The notes beneath the pieces are model-generated. The model did no database searches and was not told where the DNA came from. It saw only the letters and a list, made by a program, of their open reading frames with translations. Made by a program: the position numbers and the translations under genes. 28,951 nt of DNA from a virus. Location: positions 1-28,951 of IMG/VR virus record IMGVR_UViG_3300010885_078176, one strand, 5' to 3'. The stretch's first letter is position 1; each line of letters starts with the position of its first letter. This document shows, one piece after another, positions 6,827 to 15,479 of the stretch.

Positions 6827-8488
6827 ATGGCTAGTGCTACTGATACATTTAAAGTCTTTAATCGACTTAGCCTTTATGTTGAGGATATCCTCAGTCAGAC
6901 AATTACATATTTAACTAGCAAGTTTAACCAGAACCGAGTAGTGTTTACAGTCGCTTCGCCTTTTGGTCAAATACTATTAGTTGTTGAAAACCTAACACAA
7001 TTAGTATTTTACTATATCGAGGATTCAATTACTGAGCTAAATATCAATGAAGCAACTAGATTGACATCAGTGTATTCTTTAGCTAGTTTGTCTGGCCATA
7101 ATCCAAGTAGAGCAGTATCTGCGATTGGAGAAATATCTCTTTCAACAAATACAGAGGCTATTAATTCTCCGTATGATTTAGTAATTGTCCCAAATTTAAG
7201 CAGGATAAAAAATTTAAACAATGGATTAACATATTTGATGGATTTACCGCAAGACGAAATAAAATTTTCTCTTTCGGGAAAAGACAATGGTGTAAATATA
7301 CAAATTCGCCAGGGAATTATTGAGACCCAAACAGTTATTGCAAGGGGAGTACCAACTGAAAGTTTTTCAATAGGTAGTCCTCAAAATTTCTATATAGACA
7401 ATTTCTATATAAATGTATATGTAAATGGTGAAAAATGGACTAAATACGATTCAATCTTAGACATGCCTAGAGAAGAAAAAGCATATCTAGTAAAAACTGG
7501 AATCACTAGCGGAATCGATCTTTACTTTGGAAATGGAAATTTTGGAAAGATTCCTAATCGTGGAGCTGAGATTACAGTTGAATATTTAGTTACGGAAGGC
7601 GCAAATGGAAATATTAGAACCACTGACCTTGGCAAAGTCCAATTTGAATTTGTAGATACTGGATTCAGTATTTTAGGCGATGAGATCAACTTAAACGATT
7701 ATATTTCTGCAAAAACAACGCATAGCCCATTTTTTGGAGCAAATTCAGAAGACTCTGCCTTAACTAGGTTAATTTCACCTAGGCTTTCAAAGAGCTTTGC
7801 ATTAGTAAATGAAGACCACTATGAAATAGTATTAAGAAAATTAAAGTTATTTTCAATGATTAATGTTTATCTAGATTCAATCGACAACAGAATATTGAAT
7901 CTGTTCCTAATTCCAGACATTAGAAAAACATTTAGCACTGGCCAAGATTATTTTAATGCTGATCTTTCTAGATTTAAGATGACAACATTTCAAAAGAATG
8001 AGCTCTTAAAATATATTGAAAAGTCAGGATCCAAGCTAATTTCAACAGATATTGTATTAATCGATCCAGTACTTACAAACTATGTAATTAATGTGACTGT
8101 AATTGTTTTTGATGATGTTGCTATTGAATTAATCAAAAGAGACATTTTAAATACACTAGGCAAGTTTTTTATTGAAAACACAAGACGTACTCGAATTCCT
8201 AAAAGCGACTTAATTAAGATTGTTGAAGAAGTCAATGGAGTAGATTCTGTTTCTATTTATGTTGTTTCAAAGAACAATGAAATATCAAAGATGACAAACC
8301 CTAATGCTTCAGATACTGGATTAGATGAATTCAATGATATTATAATTGGAGAAAAAGAACTTCCTGTAATTCGAGGAGGATTTACTGATCGCTATGGAAA
8401 CGTATATGCAGAAGGTCTTTCTGATGAATCGTTAGGAGCCGTAAATATTCAAGTAAAATCGATAAATCCACGTCCAAAAATAGCATAA
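6827..8488 (+). CDS. 6: Baseplate wedge protein, gp6/J-like
   Basis: This 553-aa protein matches the baseplate J-like family that includes T4 gp6, a core part of the wedge that forms the ring around the hub in contractile tails. Visible family features are a beta-rich N-terminal half ending in a G-N-G-N-F-G-K-I-P-N-R-G-A-E-I-T-V-E-Y segment, followed by T-E-G-A-x-G-N-I. Near residue 301 come F-F-G-A-N-S-E-D and the conserved alpha-helical P-R-L-x-K-S-F-x-L-V-N-E-D-H-Y-E block. The C-terminal half has D-P-V-L-T-N-Y-V-I-N-V-x-V-type strands of the dimerisation domain. T4 gp6 is 660 aa, so this copy is compact. It heads an operon with the packaging genes and has a TATAAATA promoter upstream. Confidence 0.85.
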   Translation: MASATDTFKVFNRLSLYVEDILSQTITYLTSKFNQNRVVFTVASPFGQILLVVENLTQLVFYYIEDSITELNINEATRLTSVYSLASLSGHNPSRAVSAIGEISLSTNTEAINSPYDLVIVPNLSRIKNLNNGLTYLMDLPQDEIKFSLSGKDNGVNIQIRQGIIETQTVIARGVPTESFSIGSPQNFYIDNFYINVYVNGEKWTKYDSILDMPREEKAYLVKTGITSGIDLYFGNGNFGKIPNRGAEITVEYLVTEGANGNIRTTDLGKVQFEFVDTGFSILGDEINLNDYISAKTTHSPFFGANSEDSALTRLISPRLSKSFALVNEDHYEIVLRKLKLFSMINVYLDSIDNRILNLFLIPDIRKTFSTGQDYFNADLSRFKMTTFQKNELLKYIEKSGSKLISTDIVLIDPVLTNYVINVTVIVFDDVAIELIKRDILNTLGKFFIENTRRTRIPKSDLIKIVEEVNGVDSVSIYVVSKNNEISKMTNPNASDTGLDEFNDIIIGEKELPVIRGGFTDRYGNVYAEGLSDESLGAVNIQVKSINPRPKIA

Positions 8489-8494
8489 CATCAA

Positions 8495-8740
8495 ATGGTA
8501 AAAGATAGTATATTTCGTCCCATCTATGAGCGTAAGGAAAGCAGACTAAACGTTGGATATGATTATAAAGGAAAGATTTTAAAGAATTCATTGTCGAACC
8601 AAATGTTTGACGTAAATGAAACATTAACCACATATTTAAAAAACGTCGATTCTATTGTGTATGAGTGGGTTGAAGCAGTAAAGCAAATTAAAATTTGTGC
8701 TAATCCAGCGCTCGACAAATATGAATCCAAAATACGATAA
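8495..8740 (+). CDS. Small unknown protein between gp6 and the small terminase
   Basis: This 81-aa protein has no signal or membrane segment. The first half is basic with a short beta-like stretch (LNVGYDYKGK); the second half is helical. It starts 6 nt after the baseplate wedge stop and ends 3 nt before the terminase small subunit start, so it belongs to the same transcript. It could be a baseplate accessory or packaging accessory protein. I do not recognise a family. Confidence 0.6.
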   Translation: MVKDSIFRPIYERKESRLNVGYDYKGKILKNSLSNQMFDVNETLTTYLKNVDSIVYEWVEAVKQIKICANPALDKYESKIR

Positions 8741-8743
8741 TAC

Positions 8744-9478
8744 ATGTCAGATAAAAAATCTGGAATGAGTCGAGAAAATCGAACGCATTTAAGAGATGAA
8801 ATTCAATCTCTATTAGGCACAATAGGTGATCAAAATCAAACGGATCTTGTGATCGATAATGAACTAGCACAGAGCGCTCAGCCTGAAAGTCCATATGATT
8901 TTGAAGAAATGAGTAATCAATTTACTAAAAAAGCTAGAGATATTACCGACTCTTTATTTAAAAATTTTGTTGATCTTGAAATTTTTGAGAAAAATGATTA
9001 CGCAAGACACAAAAAAGAGATCGATACTATAAATATCTCCAATTTGTTTTTTCAATTAAAAACTCTAAAGATCACAATTATCAAGGTAATGGAACAAATA
9101 ACTTCCGGTAATACTCATCCTCGATTAATTGAGGTAATGGGCCAGCTACAGGACAAAATGGCAGACATTACAAAAACACAAGCCAACTATATTATTTTCC
9201 TTGAAGAAACTTATCAGAAATTAAATCGAGATATTCCAGTAAATTCAGATTCTACCAAGGTTGATTCTAGTTCAAGCGAAGGACAGTTTTTTATTACAGT
9301 CGGCACTAAAAATGCTATTAAGAGTCTATCTTCAGGCCAACCTAAAAACGAAAAGGAAAAAGTCTCTGGAGATTTAATTAACCCTAGTAAAAAATCAGAT
9401 TTGATGCGAGAAAGAAACATTCAAATTGACTCTGCTGATGATACTGATGATTTTATCGATCTTACTGAAATAATTTAA
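8744..9478 (+). CDS. 16: Terminase small subunit, gp16-like
   Basis: This 244-aa protein lies 4 nt upstream of the large terminase, the usual position of the small subunit. Residues about 95-165 form two long helices joined by T-H-P-R-L-I-E-V-M-G-Q-L-Q, matching the H-P-R-(A/L)-x-E-V-x-x-x-L signature of T4 gp16-type oligomerising cores. The family protein recognises DNA for packaging, forms rings and regulates the gp17 motor. T4 gp16 is 164 aa; this one has longer disordered acidic ends, including a Ser/Lys-rich stretch and an acidic C-terminus (DDTDDFIDLTE) that may contact the motor. Assignment rests on context plus the core signature. Confidence 0.7.
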   Translation: MSDKKSGMSRENRTHLRDEIQSLLGTIGDQNQTDLVIDNELAQSAQPESPYDFEEMSNQFTKKARDITDSLFKNFVDLEIFEKNDYARHKKEIDTINISNLFFQLKTLKITIIKVMEQITSGNTHPRLIEVMGQLQDKMADITKTQANYIIFLEETYQKLNRDIPVNSDSTKVDSSSSEGQFFITVGTKNAIKSLSSGQPKNEKEKVSGDLINPSKKSDLMRERNIQIDSADDTDDFIDLTEII

Positions 9479-9482
9479 AGCC

Positions 9483-11459
9483 ATGAGAGATGTTATGTCG
9501 AATCGGGGCGCTTTCACGTCTCGTAAGATTTCAGCTATTGGAGGATCAGATGATGATACGAATACCTCCATATGGACTACGTTAAGAATTAATTCTCTCC
9601 TTGATCAAATTGACAATGGATTAGACATCAAGGGTCTACATAATTCTCCTTTCAAGGACAATGACATTAATCTAAAGCGTGCAAGTTTACCATTTGAATA
9701 TACTCCAGAAGAGTGGACCGAACTTACAAAATGCAAAGACGATATTCTCTATTTTGCATGTAATTATGGATTTATTCAGACAAATGATGGAGTAATGTGT
9801 TTGAAGGACACCAAAGGTCTTCGAGATTTTCAAGAGGAGATTCTGCACTCATTAAAGGCAAACAAGTATAATATTTTGATGGCAAGTAGACAGATTGGTA
9901 AATCTGTTACTTCTGCTCTTTTTATCTGTTGGTTCTTGCTTTTCCATGCAGAAAAGACCGCGCTGATTGTTGCGGATAACTTTACTACTACTAGAGAACT
10001 CTTAGATAAGTTTAGGATTATCTTGGATAACTTGCCTTTCTTTATGAAGCCAGGTATAAAGCACATTAACACAGGTAATATTAAGTTTGACAACGATAGT
10101 CGTATTGTTGGTAGAACTACCACCAAGAAATCAGGTATAGGTTTAACAGTTAACCTATTGTACATTGACGAGTTTGCACATATTGATCAGGCAAAACTTG
10201 ATGAATTCTATCGAGCAATTTTTCCAACTATCTCGGCTGACCCTAATTCAAAAATCATCATTACTTCAACACCAAATGGAAAAAATAAGTTCTATGATAT
10301 TTGGAGCGATGCTATTGCAAATCGCAGCAATTTTGTTCCATTAAGAGTAGACTGGTGGCAGGTTCCAGGTCGAGACGAACAATGGAAACAGGAAACAATC
10401 GCGGATATTGGATCGATCGAAGACTTTAATCAGGAGTATGGGTTACAGTTTTTCTCATCAGATCAACTACTCTTAAATTCAACAGATTTGAAGAGGCTGT
10501 ATAATATTAAGGCAGATTATGTAAATTCTAAGTTTCCATTAGACGAGGACAGAATGTACATAAATGATTATCTATCGTTTCACCCAAAATATGCAAAATA
10601 TATACTAGACGATTTTAAATCAGATCCGTCCAATTTTGTATTTACGATCGATACTGCAGATGGAGTAGGTGGAGATTATTCAGTTCTTAATATTTACAAG
10701 GTGGTTGCTATGCCGGTTAAGGAATTACTTAAAAAGAAAGACGCCGTTCGTAATGAATTAGATACTATTTCATTAGTACAAATAGGTAAGTTTAGGACAA
10801 ATGAATTAGACGTTACTCAATTTGCAGCAGCCTCAGAATTTATCATATACCGAATATTCAATCCTGAAAAATCAAGGATAGTGATTGAAATGAACCATAA
10901 AGGAGAAATTATACATAATCGATTTGTAGATAATCCAAATTATTGGATAGGACAATTTGTTCACACTAAACATACTGAAATGGCGACCAATGTAAAACTA
11001 GGTCTAAGATTAGGGCCAACTAATCGAACGAAATACTGCGAACGATTCAAATATTTAGTTATGATTAATAAGATTATTCCTAATGATTTTGTTACAATAA
11101 TGGAGCTAATGTCATTTGGTAAATCTAGAGGAGGAATATATCGAGGACAAAATGGAAATGATGACCTGGCAATGACCTGCGTTAATCTTGCACCATTTTT
11201 TGATTCTTCTCAGTTTTGGGATATTGGTGTCGAAACCTATGAAAATGCTTCACCTGAATATAGGAAAGAAGTTGAGGAAAAAATATTTAACGTATATAGA
11301 GAAATTGGAACAAAAAATATGTATAATTTTGACGAATTACGAGAGTTAAATCATCCGGTCAATGGGTCAACTGGTGATACTATACTCAAAAATAATGTAT
11401 TTGATTTAGAATCGCGTGAACAAATGAAAAAATTAAGAGACCGTTTTTTTAAAAATTAA
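9483..11459 (+). CDS. 17: Terminase large subunit, gp17-like packaging ATPase/nuclease
   Basis: This 658-aa protein is the DNA-packaging motor. The ATPase domain shows an adenine-binding region (L-R-D-F-Q), Walker A A-S-R-Q-I-G-K-S (residues 134-142), Walker B L-L-Y-I-D-E-F-A (about 225-232, catalytic E230) and coupling motif I-I-T-S-T-P-N-G. The RNase H-like nuclease domain has D390 in F-T-I-D-T-A-D-G, E469 in V-I-E-M-N and D560-D561 in N-D-D-L-A, the three acidic groups that hold metal ions. Length is close to T4 gp17 (610 aa). A second in-frame ATG at 9495 (MSNRGAF) could be the true start; the first is kept because it is only 4 nt after the small subunit stop. It acts at the prohead portal. 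Confidence 0.95.
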   Translation: MRDVMSNRGAFTSRKISAIGGSDDDTNTSIWTTLRINSLLDQIDNGLDIKGLHNSPFKDNDINLKRASLPFEYTPEEWTELTKCKDDILYFACNYGFIQTNDGVMCLKDTKGLRDFQEEILHSLKANKYNILMASRQIGKSVTSALFICWFLLFHAEKTALIVADNFTTTRELLDKFRIILDNLPFFMKPGIKHINTGNIKFDNDSRIVGRTTTKKSGIGLTVNLLYIDEFAHIDQAKLDEFYRAIFPTISADPNSKIIITSTPNGKNKFYDIWSDAIANRSNFVPLRVDWWQVPGRDEQWKQETIADIGSIEDFNQEYGLQFFSSDQLLLNSTDLKRLYNIKADYVNSKFPLDEDRMYINDYLSFHPKYAKYILDDFKSDPSNFVFTIDTADGVGGDYSVLNIYKVVAMPVKELLKKKDAVRNELDTISLVQIGKFRTNELDVTQFAAASEFIIYRIFNPEKSRIVIEMNHKGEIIHNRFVDNPNYWIGQFVHTKHTEMATNVKLGLRLGPTNRTKYCERFKYLVMINKIIPNDFVTIMELMSFGKSRGGIYRGQNGNDDLAMTCVNLAPFFDSSQFWDIGVETYENASPEYRKEVEEKIFNVYREIGTKNMYNFDELRELNHPVNGSTGDTILKNNVFDLESREQMKKLRDRFFKN

Positions 11460-11503
11460 AAATTCTATAGTATATTAATAACGTCAACCAAAAAACTATT
11501 TTC

Positions 11504-11809
11504 ATGCAATATTTAAAATTTGATGCGGGCACAACGCTAGACGATGTGTTTCGACAACATCAGGATCTCATATATGAGAAAGTAATAGCTTCAATCAAAA
11601 ATGTGTATAAAGATTCTAGCATCGAAAACATTAACGTAATTACTATTGAAATCGGTAATTATGAGTATGCTATAAATCTTTCGCGTAACAAATTTGTTAG
11701 TTGTTTAGAAAATTCCCTAGATTTTTATCAAGAAGCCGAGCGTTATGAAGAGTGTAAAGTTTGTTTTGACATGATCACTGAACTAAAAGTAAAAAACATG
11801 GGAGCTTAA
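11504..11809 (+). CDS. Small unknown protein upstream of the sigma factor
   Basis: This 101-aa protein is mixed alpha/beta without a membrane segment. It ends with a helix containing E-E-C-K-V-C-F-D-M, where two cysteines are separated by two residues and could bind metal or be chance. It starts 44 nt after the terminase and ends 4 nt before the sigma-factor gene. A near-match to the late octamer (TATTAATA, 11473-11480) lies 23 nt before its ATG. T4-like phages often encode small transcription co-factors next to their late sigma factor; that is a guess here. I do not recognise the family. Confidence 0.6.
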   Translation: MQYLKFDAGTTLDDVFRQHQDLIYEKVIASIKNVYKDSSIENINVITIEIGNYEYAINLSRNKFVSCLENSLDFYQEAERYEECKVCFDMITELKVKNMGA

Positions 11810-11813
11810 TCAT

Positions 11814-12440
11814 ATGGGGTATGAAGAAACAAATCTTAAAATAAACGCTAGAATACAAGAAATTTCAGAAAAACTCTTAACAACTAAGATTACTGAGATT
11901 GAAAGAAATGAGTTAGCTACTTTAATTTATCCAAAGCTTAGGTACTATATTTGGAAATTCTGTAAAAATGACTTTGATACTGACGAGGCTTTACAATGGA
12001 GTCTAAAACGAATCTTTAGAAACGTTTTACAATTTGATTTTGAAAAAGGTAGATTTACTACTTGGATTTATACGATTGCTCGTAACGAAACACTATATTA
12101 TCTCTATCAAAAAAAGAAAAATTGTCATCTCGACATTGATGATCTCTACCATACAATCGATAGACCGGATGATTTTGAAGAAGTTCTATCAAGACATGTT
12201 GAGTTGGAAGAAGTATACGTAAAAACAGTAGACGAGATTTTTGGAATAAATGACGATCTTATGAAGAGCATTGCGATCGATAAGATGATCAAAAACAAAA
12301 AAGTAAAACAGATTGCTCATGAGTATGAAATGAACGAGAACACTGTTAAAACTAAATTACGGAAAATTCGTTCAGATATCAAGGCAGCAGTTATCAAAAA
12401 GAACCCTCAACTTGAAGAAAAAATAAGGCTAATTATATGA
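11814..12440 (+). CDS. ECF-like sigma factor, probable late-transcription sigma
   Basis: This 208-aa protein has the two-domain layout of a small sigma-70 factor. Region 2 (about residues 36-101) holds [10 protein letters not shown], then [14 protein letters not shown], then [18 protein letters not shown], the core-binding and -10 melting block. Region 4 (about 147-195) ends in a helix-turn-helix, [21 protein letters not shown]4 gp55, the late sigma, lacks region 4 and relies on gp33 and the sliding clamp; this phage protein keeps both. Its place beside packaging genes and the repeated NATAAATA sites suggests it reads late promoters. It overlaps the next gene by 4 bp. Confidence 0.8.
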   Translation: MGYEETNLKINARIQEISEKLLTTKITEIERNELATLIYPKLRYYIWKFCKNDFDTDEALQWSLKRIFRNVLQFDFEKGRFTTWIYTIARNETLYYLYQKKKNCHLDIDDLYHTIDRPDDFEEVLSRHVELEEVYVKTVDEIFGINDDLMKSIAIDKMIKNKKVKQIAHEYEMNENTVKTKLRKIRSDIKAAVIKKNPQLEEKIRLII

Positions 12441-12901
12441 TTCTAGACTATATTTTACCTAACCGCGTTTATGAAAGGCTGACTGAAAACATTGCAGAAC
12501 TTTCCAAATATTCCAAGTACCGACGTTTAATCTTTGATCTTGAAACTTCAGGCAAATTGGATGCAATGGGAATGTCTTTAGATCGAGATGGAAACAGTTA
12601 TATCGGTATTAATTTGAACCCAGAATTATTGACATATTCCGATACTTCTCAAACATCAGTTGAACTCAAACTGATTGGAGAAAAAATGGGTAAATACAAT
12701 GACTTTTTTACAAAAGAAGGTCTTCTTGACTCTATTAAAGTAGACTACGACAGGGTTAAAAATGACGATTATTATGGTTATATCTTAAAAATTACCTATA
12801 ATTTTAAAAAATATCGACGCAAGGATCTCATATATGATACGAGTTATTTTACCCTTCTTGGAGTTAGTATAGTTTCACTTGCAATATACTTACTATTGTA
12901 A
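12437..12901 (+). CDS. C-terminally membrane-anchored protein coupled to the sigma factor
   Basis: This 154-aa protein starts inside the sigma-factor stop (ATGA overlap), so it is translationally coupled to it. It has a soluble mixed alpha/beta N-terminal 130 residues, including [12 protein letters not shown] and a basic K-K-Y-R-R-K-D, then one C-terminal hydrophobic helix ([16 protein letters not shown]). This topology leaves the bulk in the cytoplasm, tethered to the inner membrane. In bacteria, ECF sigma genes are often followed by a membrane anti-sigma gene, so an anti-sigma or host-membrane role is conceivable, but no anti-sigma motif is visible. Function unknown. Confidence 0.6.
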   Translation: MILDYILPNRVYERLTENIAELSKYSKYRRLIFDLETSGKLDAMGMSLDRDGNSYIGINLNPELLTYSDTSQTSVELKLIGEKMGKYNDFFTKEGLLDSIKVDYDRVKNDDYYGYILKITYNFKKYRRKDLIYDTSYFTLLGVSIVSLAIYLLL

Positions 12902-12916
12902 AAAAGGCCTTTCTTA

Positions 12917-12924
12917 GATAAATA
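12917..12924 (+). promoter_or_regulatory. Late-promoter-like octamer GATAAATA
   Basis: GATAAATA lies 16 nt before the ATG at 12941 in the short gap after the sigma-factor operon. The surrounding AGATAAATAAC is identical to that before the gene at 25157. Confidence 0.5.
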
Positions 12925-12940
12925 ACAAAAATATCAAAAC

Positions 12941-13255
12941 ATGAAAACTCTAATAGATTCATTGAAGACTCATGCATGGAAAGTTTCAACTTTCTTATTC
13001 TTACTTCTTTTTTTATCAAAGGGTTGTACGAATAATAAGCTATCGAATCTAGATAAAAATTCCAAAGAGACTAGTCAGCGTCTTGAGCAAAAAATAGATT
13101 CTTTACAAGCATTAGTAAACACTTTTGCAACAACTAAGCAAGTTCGTGATGAAATGGAAAGAACTATGTTCGACTTTCTTATTTACGAAGACGATCTAGA
13201 TAAAGGCAAAAGCAGCCTATCTGATGTTAAAAATAAGATAGAATCAAATGACTAA
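12941..13255 (+). CDS. Membrane-anchored coiled-coil protein
   Basis: This 104-aa protein has a short cytoplasmic N-terminus, one hydrophobic segment (about residues 16-29, STFLFLLLFLSKGC) and a charged helical remainder with heptad-like spacing (LEQKIDSLQALVNTF). It could be an inner-membrane protein with a periplasmic coiled coil, the shape of an i-spanin or of a small structural membrane protein. The S-K-G-C after the hydrophobic core is a poor lipobox because the -2 residue is lysine, so a lipoprotein is less likely. It overlaps the next gene by 8 bp, which also encodes a membrane protein. A lysis role is possible but not shown. Confidence 0.6.
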   Translation: MKTLIDSLKTHAWKVSTFLFLLLFLSKGCTNNKLSNLDKNSKETSQRLEQKIDSLQALVNTFATTKQVRDEMERTMFDFLIYEDDLDKGKSSLSDVKNKIESND

Positions 13256-13973
13256 TTGGGTTGTTCGGAATGAGAAATCAATAATCCGAGCAGCATTTTT
13301 AATTCCAATTCTTTCTGTTGCCGCAATATCTATTTCTCACGTTGTTAGTTGGTATAGTCTAGCAAATCCTCTAAGCTGGGCAATCTATCTTTCTATTGCA
13401 GTTGAAATAGCTGCAATGTCATCTATTGCAGCTGCGTCTGTCAAAATTAAAGGTTTTTCTGTTTGGATCGTTTTTATTATTGTAACGTTAATCCAATTTA
13501 TAGGAAATATTTATTTCTGTTATTCAGAAATTGATGTTGCGTCTAAAGCATTTAAGGATTGGTCTGAATTAACTGGTCCGCTTTTTCAATCAATAGGAAG
13601 CGACCTTACTGATCTAATTGCACAGCGACGTTGGCTCGCGGTATTAGAAGGCGGGTTACTGCCTTTAATTTCCTTAACGTGTCTTCACTTTTTTATTCAG
13701 TATGGAGAAATAGATAAAATAAATGAGACTAGCATTAGGGAACCTAAAGTGGAATCGAGTGATTTGGTGGAACCTCCAATCGAGGCTACCGAAGATCAAA
13801 CGGATGACGTTCAAGTTGAGATAGTTGAAGAAATAATTGAACATAAACCTGCTCAAATTTCAACCGAAAAACCATCTCCTCTAAACATGCCTCATCCTGC
13901 AGATACTCAGATAAATCATGCATGGAAAAAACCTGAACTTAGCCAAATGATGAAAAAATCAAGAAGTAAATGA
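13248..13973 (+). CDS. Four-helix membrane protein with acidic cytoplasmic tail
   Basis: This 241-aa protein has four predicted membrane helices: about residues 12-33, 38-62, 68-92 and 130-150. They are separated by a larger loop (93-129) with aromatic residues. The C-terminal 90 residues are disordered, acidic and proline-rich, and end in a basic K-K-S-R-S-K. Small residues dominate helix 2 (A-A-M-S-S-I-A-A-A-S), good for helix packing. It is coupled to the genes on both sides (8-bp and 4-bp overlaps). It could be a holin-like or host-membrane remodelling protein, but it is larger than usual holins. Family not recognised. Confidence 0.6.
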   Translation: MTNWVVRNEKSIIRAAFLIPILSVAAISISHVVSWYSLANPLSWAIYLSIAVEIAAMSSIAAASVKIKGFSVWIVFIIVTLIQFIGNIYFCYSEIDVASKAFKDWSELTGPLFQSIGSDLTDLIAQRRWLAVLEGGLLPLISLTCLHFFIQYGEIDKINETSIREPKVESSDLVEPPIEATEDQTDDVQVEIVEEIIEHKPAQISTEKPSPLNMPHPADTQINHAWKKPELSQMMKKSRSK

Positions 13974-14506
13974 TTCCTAACTTAAATGAGGTTTGTGACT
14001 GCTGCGGCGGATATGAAAATCAACCTGTACTGCAAATTTTTAGCGATAATTGCTTTAGAGTAGTAGAAGGAAAAGACACACATGGAGAATTCTGTATTGG
14101 AAATTTTGCCTTTCCAGTAGATGGATATAGCTGCCTTGCATTAAATGCCGAGGTCAGCGGAGGAGAAATTACCGTTTTTGATAATGCGGTAAACGTACTA
14201 TCACCTAGCGAAGTTTTAGAAAGCGGAAAGCTATATGCCCGAGGAGTAATGATCCGAATCGTTTATCCTACGTATAATACAGACGGTGACTCTCTTGCGA
14301 CTATTGATAAATCTGTTAGAATTTCGATTGAAACAGCAGATACTTTGACTACTTCAGAATATCCGTTATACGACTTTTTCACAATATTTACGAATCCAAA
14401 GTCAAATAAGGTCGAGGATCTAATAAATAAGATAAAGATCATCAACACTAATGAGTTATATGCAGTTAGGGTTTCAGGTCTAGTACTGTTTGGAAAAGCT
14501 GTTTAA
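13970..14506 (+). CDS. Unknown protein with N-terminal cysteine cluster
   Basis: This 178-aa protein begins with N-E-V-C-D-C-C-G-G, a tight group of three cysteines, and has another cysteine at residue 28; these could bind a metal ion. The rest is beta-rich, resembling a small jelly-roll or tail-accessory protein. It overlaps the membrane-protein gene by 4 bp and is followed by two further small beta-rich proteins, so the three may form one structural unit. I do not recognise a family. Confidence 0.55.
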   Translation: MIPNLNEVCDCCGGYENQPVLQIFSDNCFRVVEGKDTHGEFCIGNFAFPVDGYSCLALNAEVSGGEITVFDNAVNVLSPSEVLESGKLYARGVMIRIVYPTYNTDGDSLATIDKSVRISIETADTLTTSEYPLYDFFTIFTNPKSNKVEDLINKIKIINTNELYAVRVSGLVLFGKAV

Positions 14507-14520
14507 AAAAATAAAAATAG

Positions 14521-14928
14521 ATGCTATCTAGCGCAATTGAATTAATAAATTTGACCCATGATGTTAGTTATGCTCCAACTTTTGTGAGCACAGACAAACG
14601 TATTCCTGCTGGAGGAAAAACTAGCCTTGGATATTGGCGAATTGGCGAAACTCAACAATATGGATATTCGTATGGTCCAGTGTTTAGAGTGGAATTTGTA
14701 AACATGGGAACAGCTGATTATGTAAAAATATGGGGATTAGAGAATAAAGATGACGATGCTGTCGTTTATCCAAAGACATATTTAATGAGTGCAACATATG
14801 CCAATAATAAAATTGACGTATACTTAATGAAATTTGCGTTTTGTGATATTACTGGTGCAGTGGTTAGTCCACCGAATACGTATTCAGTAATTGGTCACAA
14901 GAAGAAAACTATGCCTATTGCTTGGTAA
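14521..14928 (+). CDS. Small beta-rich unknown protein
   Basis: This 135-aa protein is rich in Tyr, Gly and Val with alternating patterns typical of an all-beta fold. It has no signal peptide or membrane segment. It starts 14 nt after the preceding stop, and its TAA overlaps the next start (TAATG). Co-expression with neighbours 13970-15395 suggests a shared role, possibly virion decoration or head/neck completion, but this is inference from position only. Confidence 0.55.
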   Translation: MLSSAIELINLTHDVSYAPTFVSTDKRIPAGGKTSLGYWRIGETQQYGYSYGPVFRVEFVNMGTADYVKIWGLENKDDDAVVYPKTYLMSATYANNKIDVYLMKFAFCDITGAVVSPPNTYSVIGHKKKTMPIAW

Positions 14929-15395
14929 TGGAACGCATAAACGAATTTAATAACGGAGCGTCAACGTTTAATCGGGGAGATTTTACCCGAGGCATTCCTT
15001 TTTATGGATCAAAGGGAGATTTCAATTTTACTTTAAGTCGTAGTAAGTTTACTCCAGGTATCTCAATCAGTCAGAAAGCTCTCACTGATATGTCAGTCAA
15101 AGGTGATCCAGGATTTTCTGATTTTGACACAGATATAAGTAAATTAAAATTCTTTTTTAAGCCCGGAGATAGAATCAGGGGACTTATTGTAAACTCTCAA
15201 TTAGATCACGAAAATGGCAAGATAGCGATAGGTAAACTACAAAAAATTGTACCTAATTATTCAAATAATACGCTTAGGGCCTGGATTAAAGATCCAAAAA
15301 CTCTTGAAATTAAGGAGATTTATCCTCAAACAATGGAGAGAATCTATGAATCGTCTTATCGTGCCTTAACTTTTTCACAGTTCATCAACTCATAA
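14928..15395 (+). CDS. Unknown protein ending in a FSQFINS motif
   Basis: This 155-aa protein is taken from the ATG at 14928, which overlaps the previous stop as TAATG. A TTG six bases earlier is possible but less likely. The centre has a small beta domain (F-K-P-G-D-R-I-R-G-L-I-V-N, then I-A-I-G-K-L-Q-K-I-V), similar in feel to an OB or SH3 barrel. The last ten residues A-L-T-F-S-Q-F-I-N-S match the short L-x-F-x-x-(F/Y) motif found at the ends of several proteins in this window. A strong terminator follows. Function unknown. Confidence 0.55.
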   Translation: MERINEFNNGASTFNRGDFTRGIPFYGSKGDFNFTLSRSKFTPGISISQKALTDMSVKGDPGFSDFDTDISKLKFFFKPGDRIRGLIVNSQLDHENGKIAIGKLQKIVPNYSNNTLRAWIKDPKTLEIKEIYPQTMERIYESSYRALTFSQFINS

Positions 15396-15418
15396 ACCAC
15401 AAATTCAATTTTATTATA

Positions 15419-15449
15419 AAGCAACTGGAATAGAACCAGTTGCTTTTTT
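15419..15449 (+). terminator. Rho-independent terminator
   Basis: A perfect 10-bp stem (AAGCAACTGG and CCAGTTGCTT) with a 7-nt loop is followed at once by four more T, giving a six-T run. It ends the operon that began at 12941 and lies 24 nt past the stop of the last gene. Confidence 0.85.
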
Positions 15450-15479
15450 GTTAATATAAGATAGAAAAAATAGAAGGCA

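Noticed and set aside
12903-12912. Terminator at the AAAGGCCTTT palindrome
   Set aside because: It has no loop and only a short stem, so it cannot form a stable terminator hairpin.
12941-13255. Lipoprotein call for the 104-aa membrane protein
   Set aside because: The sequence before the cysteine (F-L-S-K-G-C) has lysine at -2 and does not fit a lipobox.
14922-14928. TTG start for the gene ending at 15395
   Set aside because: An ATG overlapping the previous stop (TAATG) is present six bases later and matches the coupling style of the neighbours.
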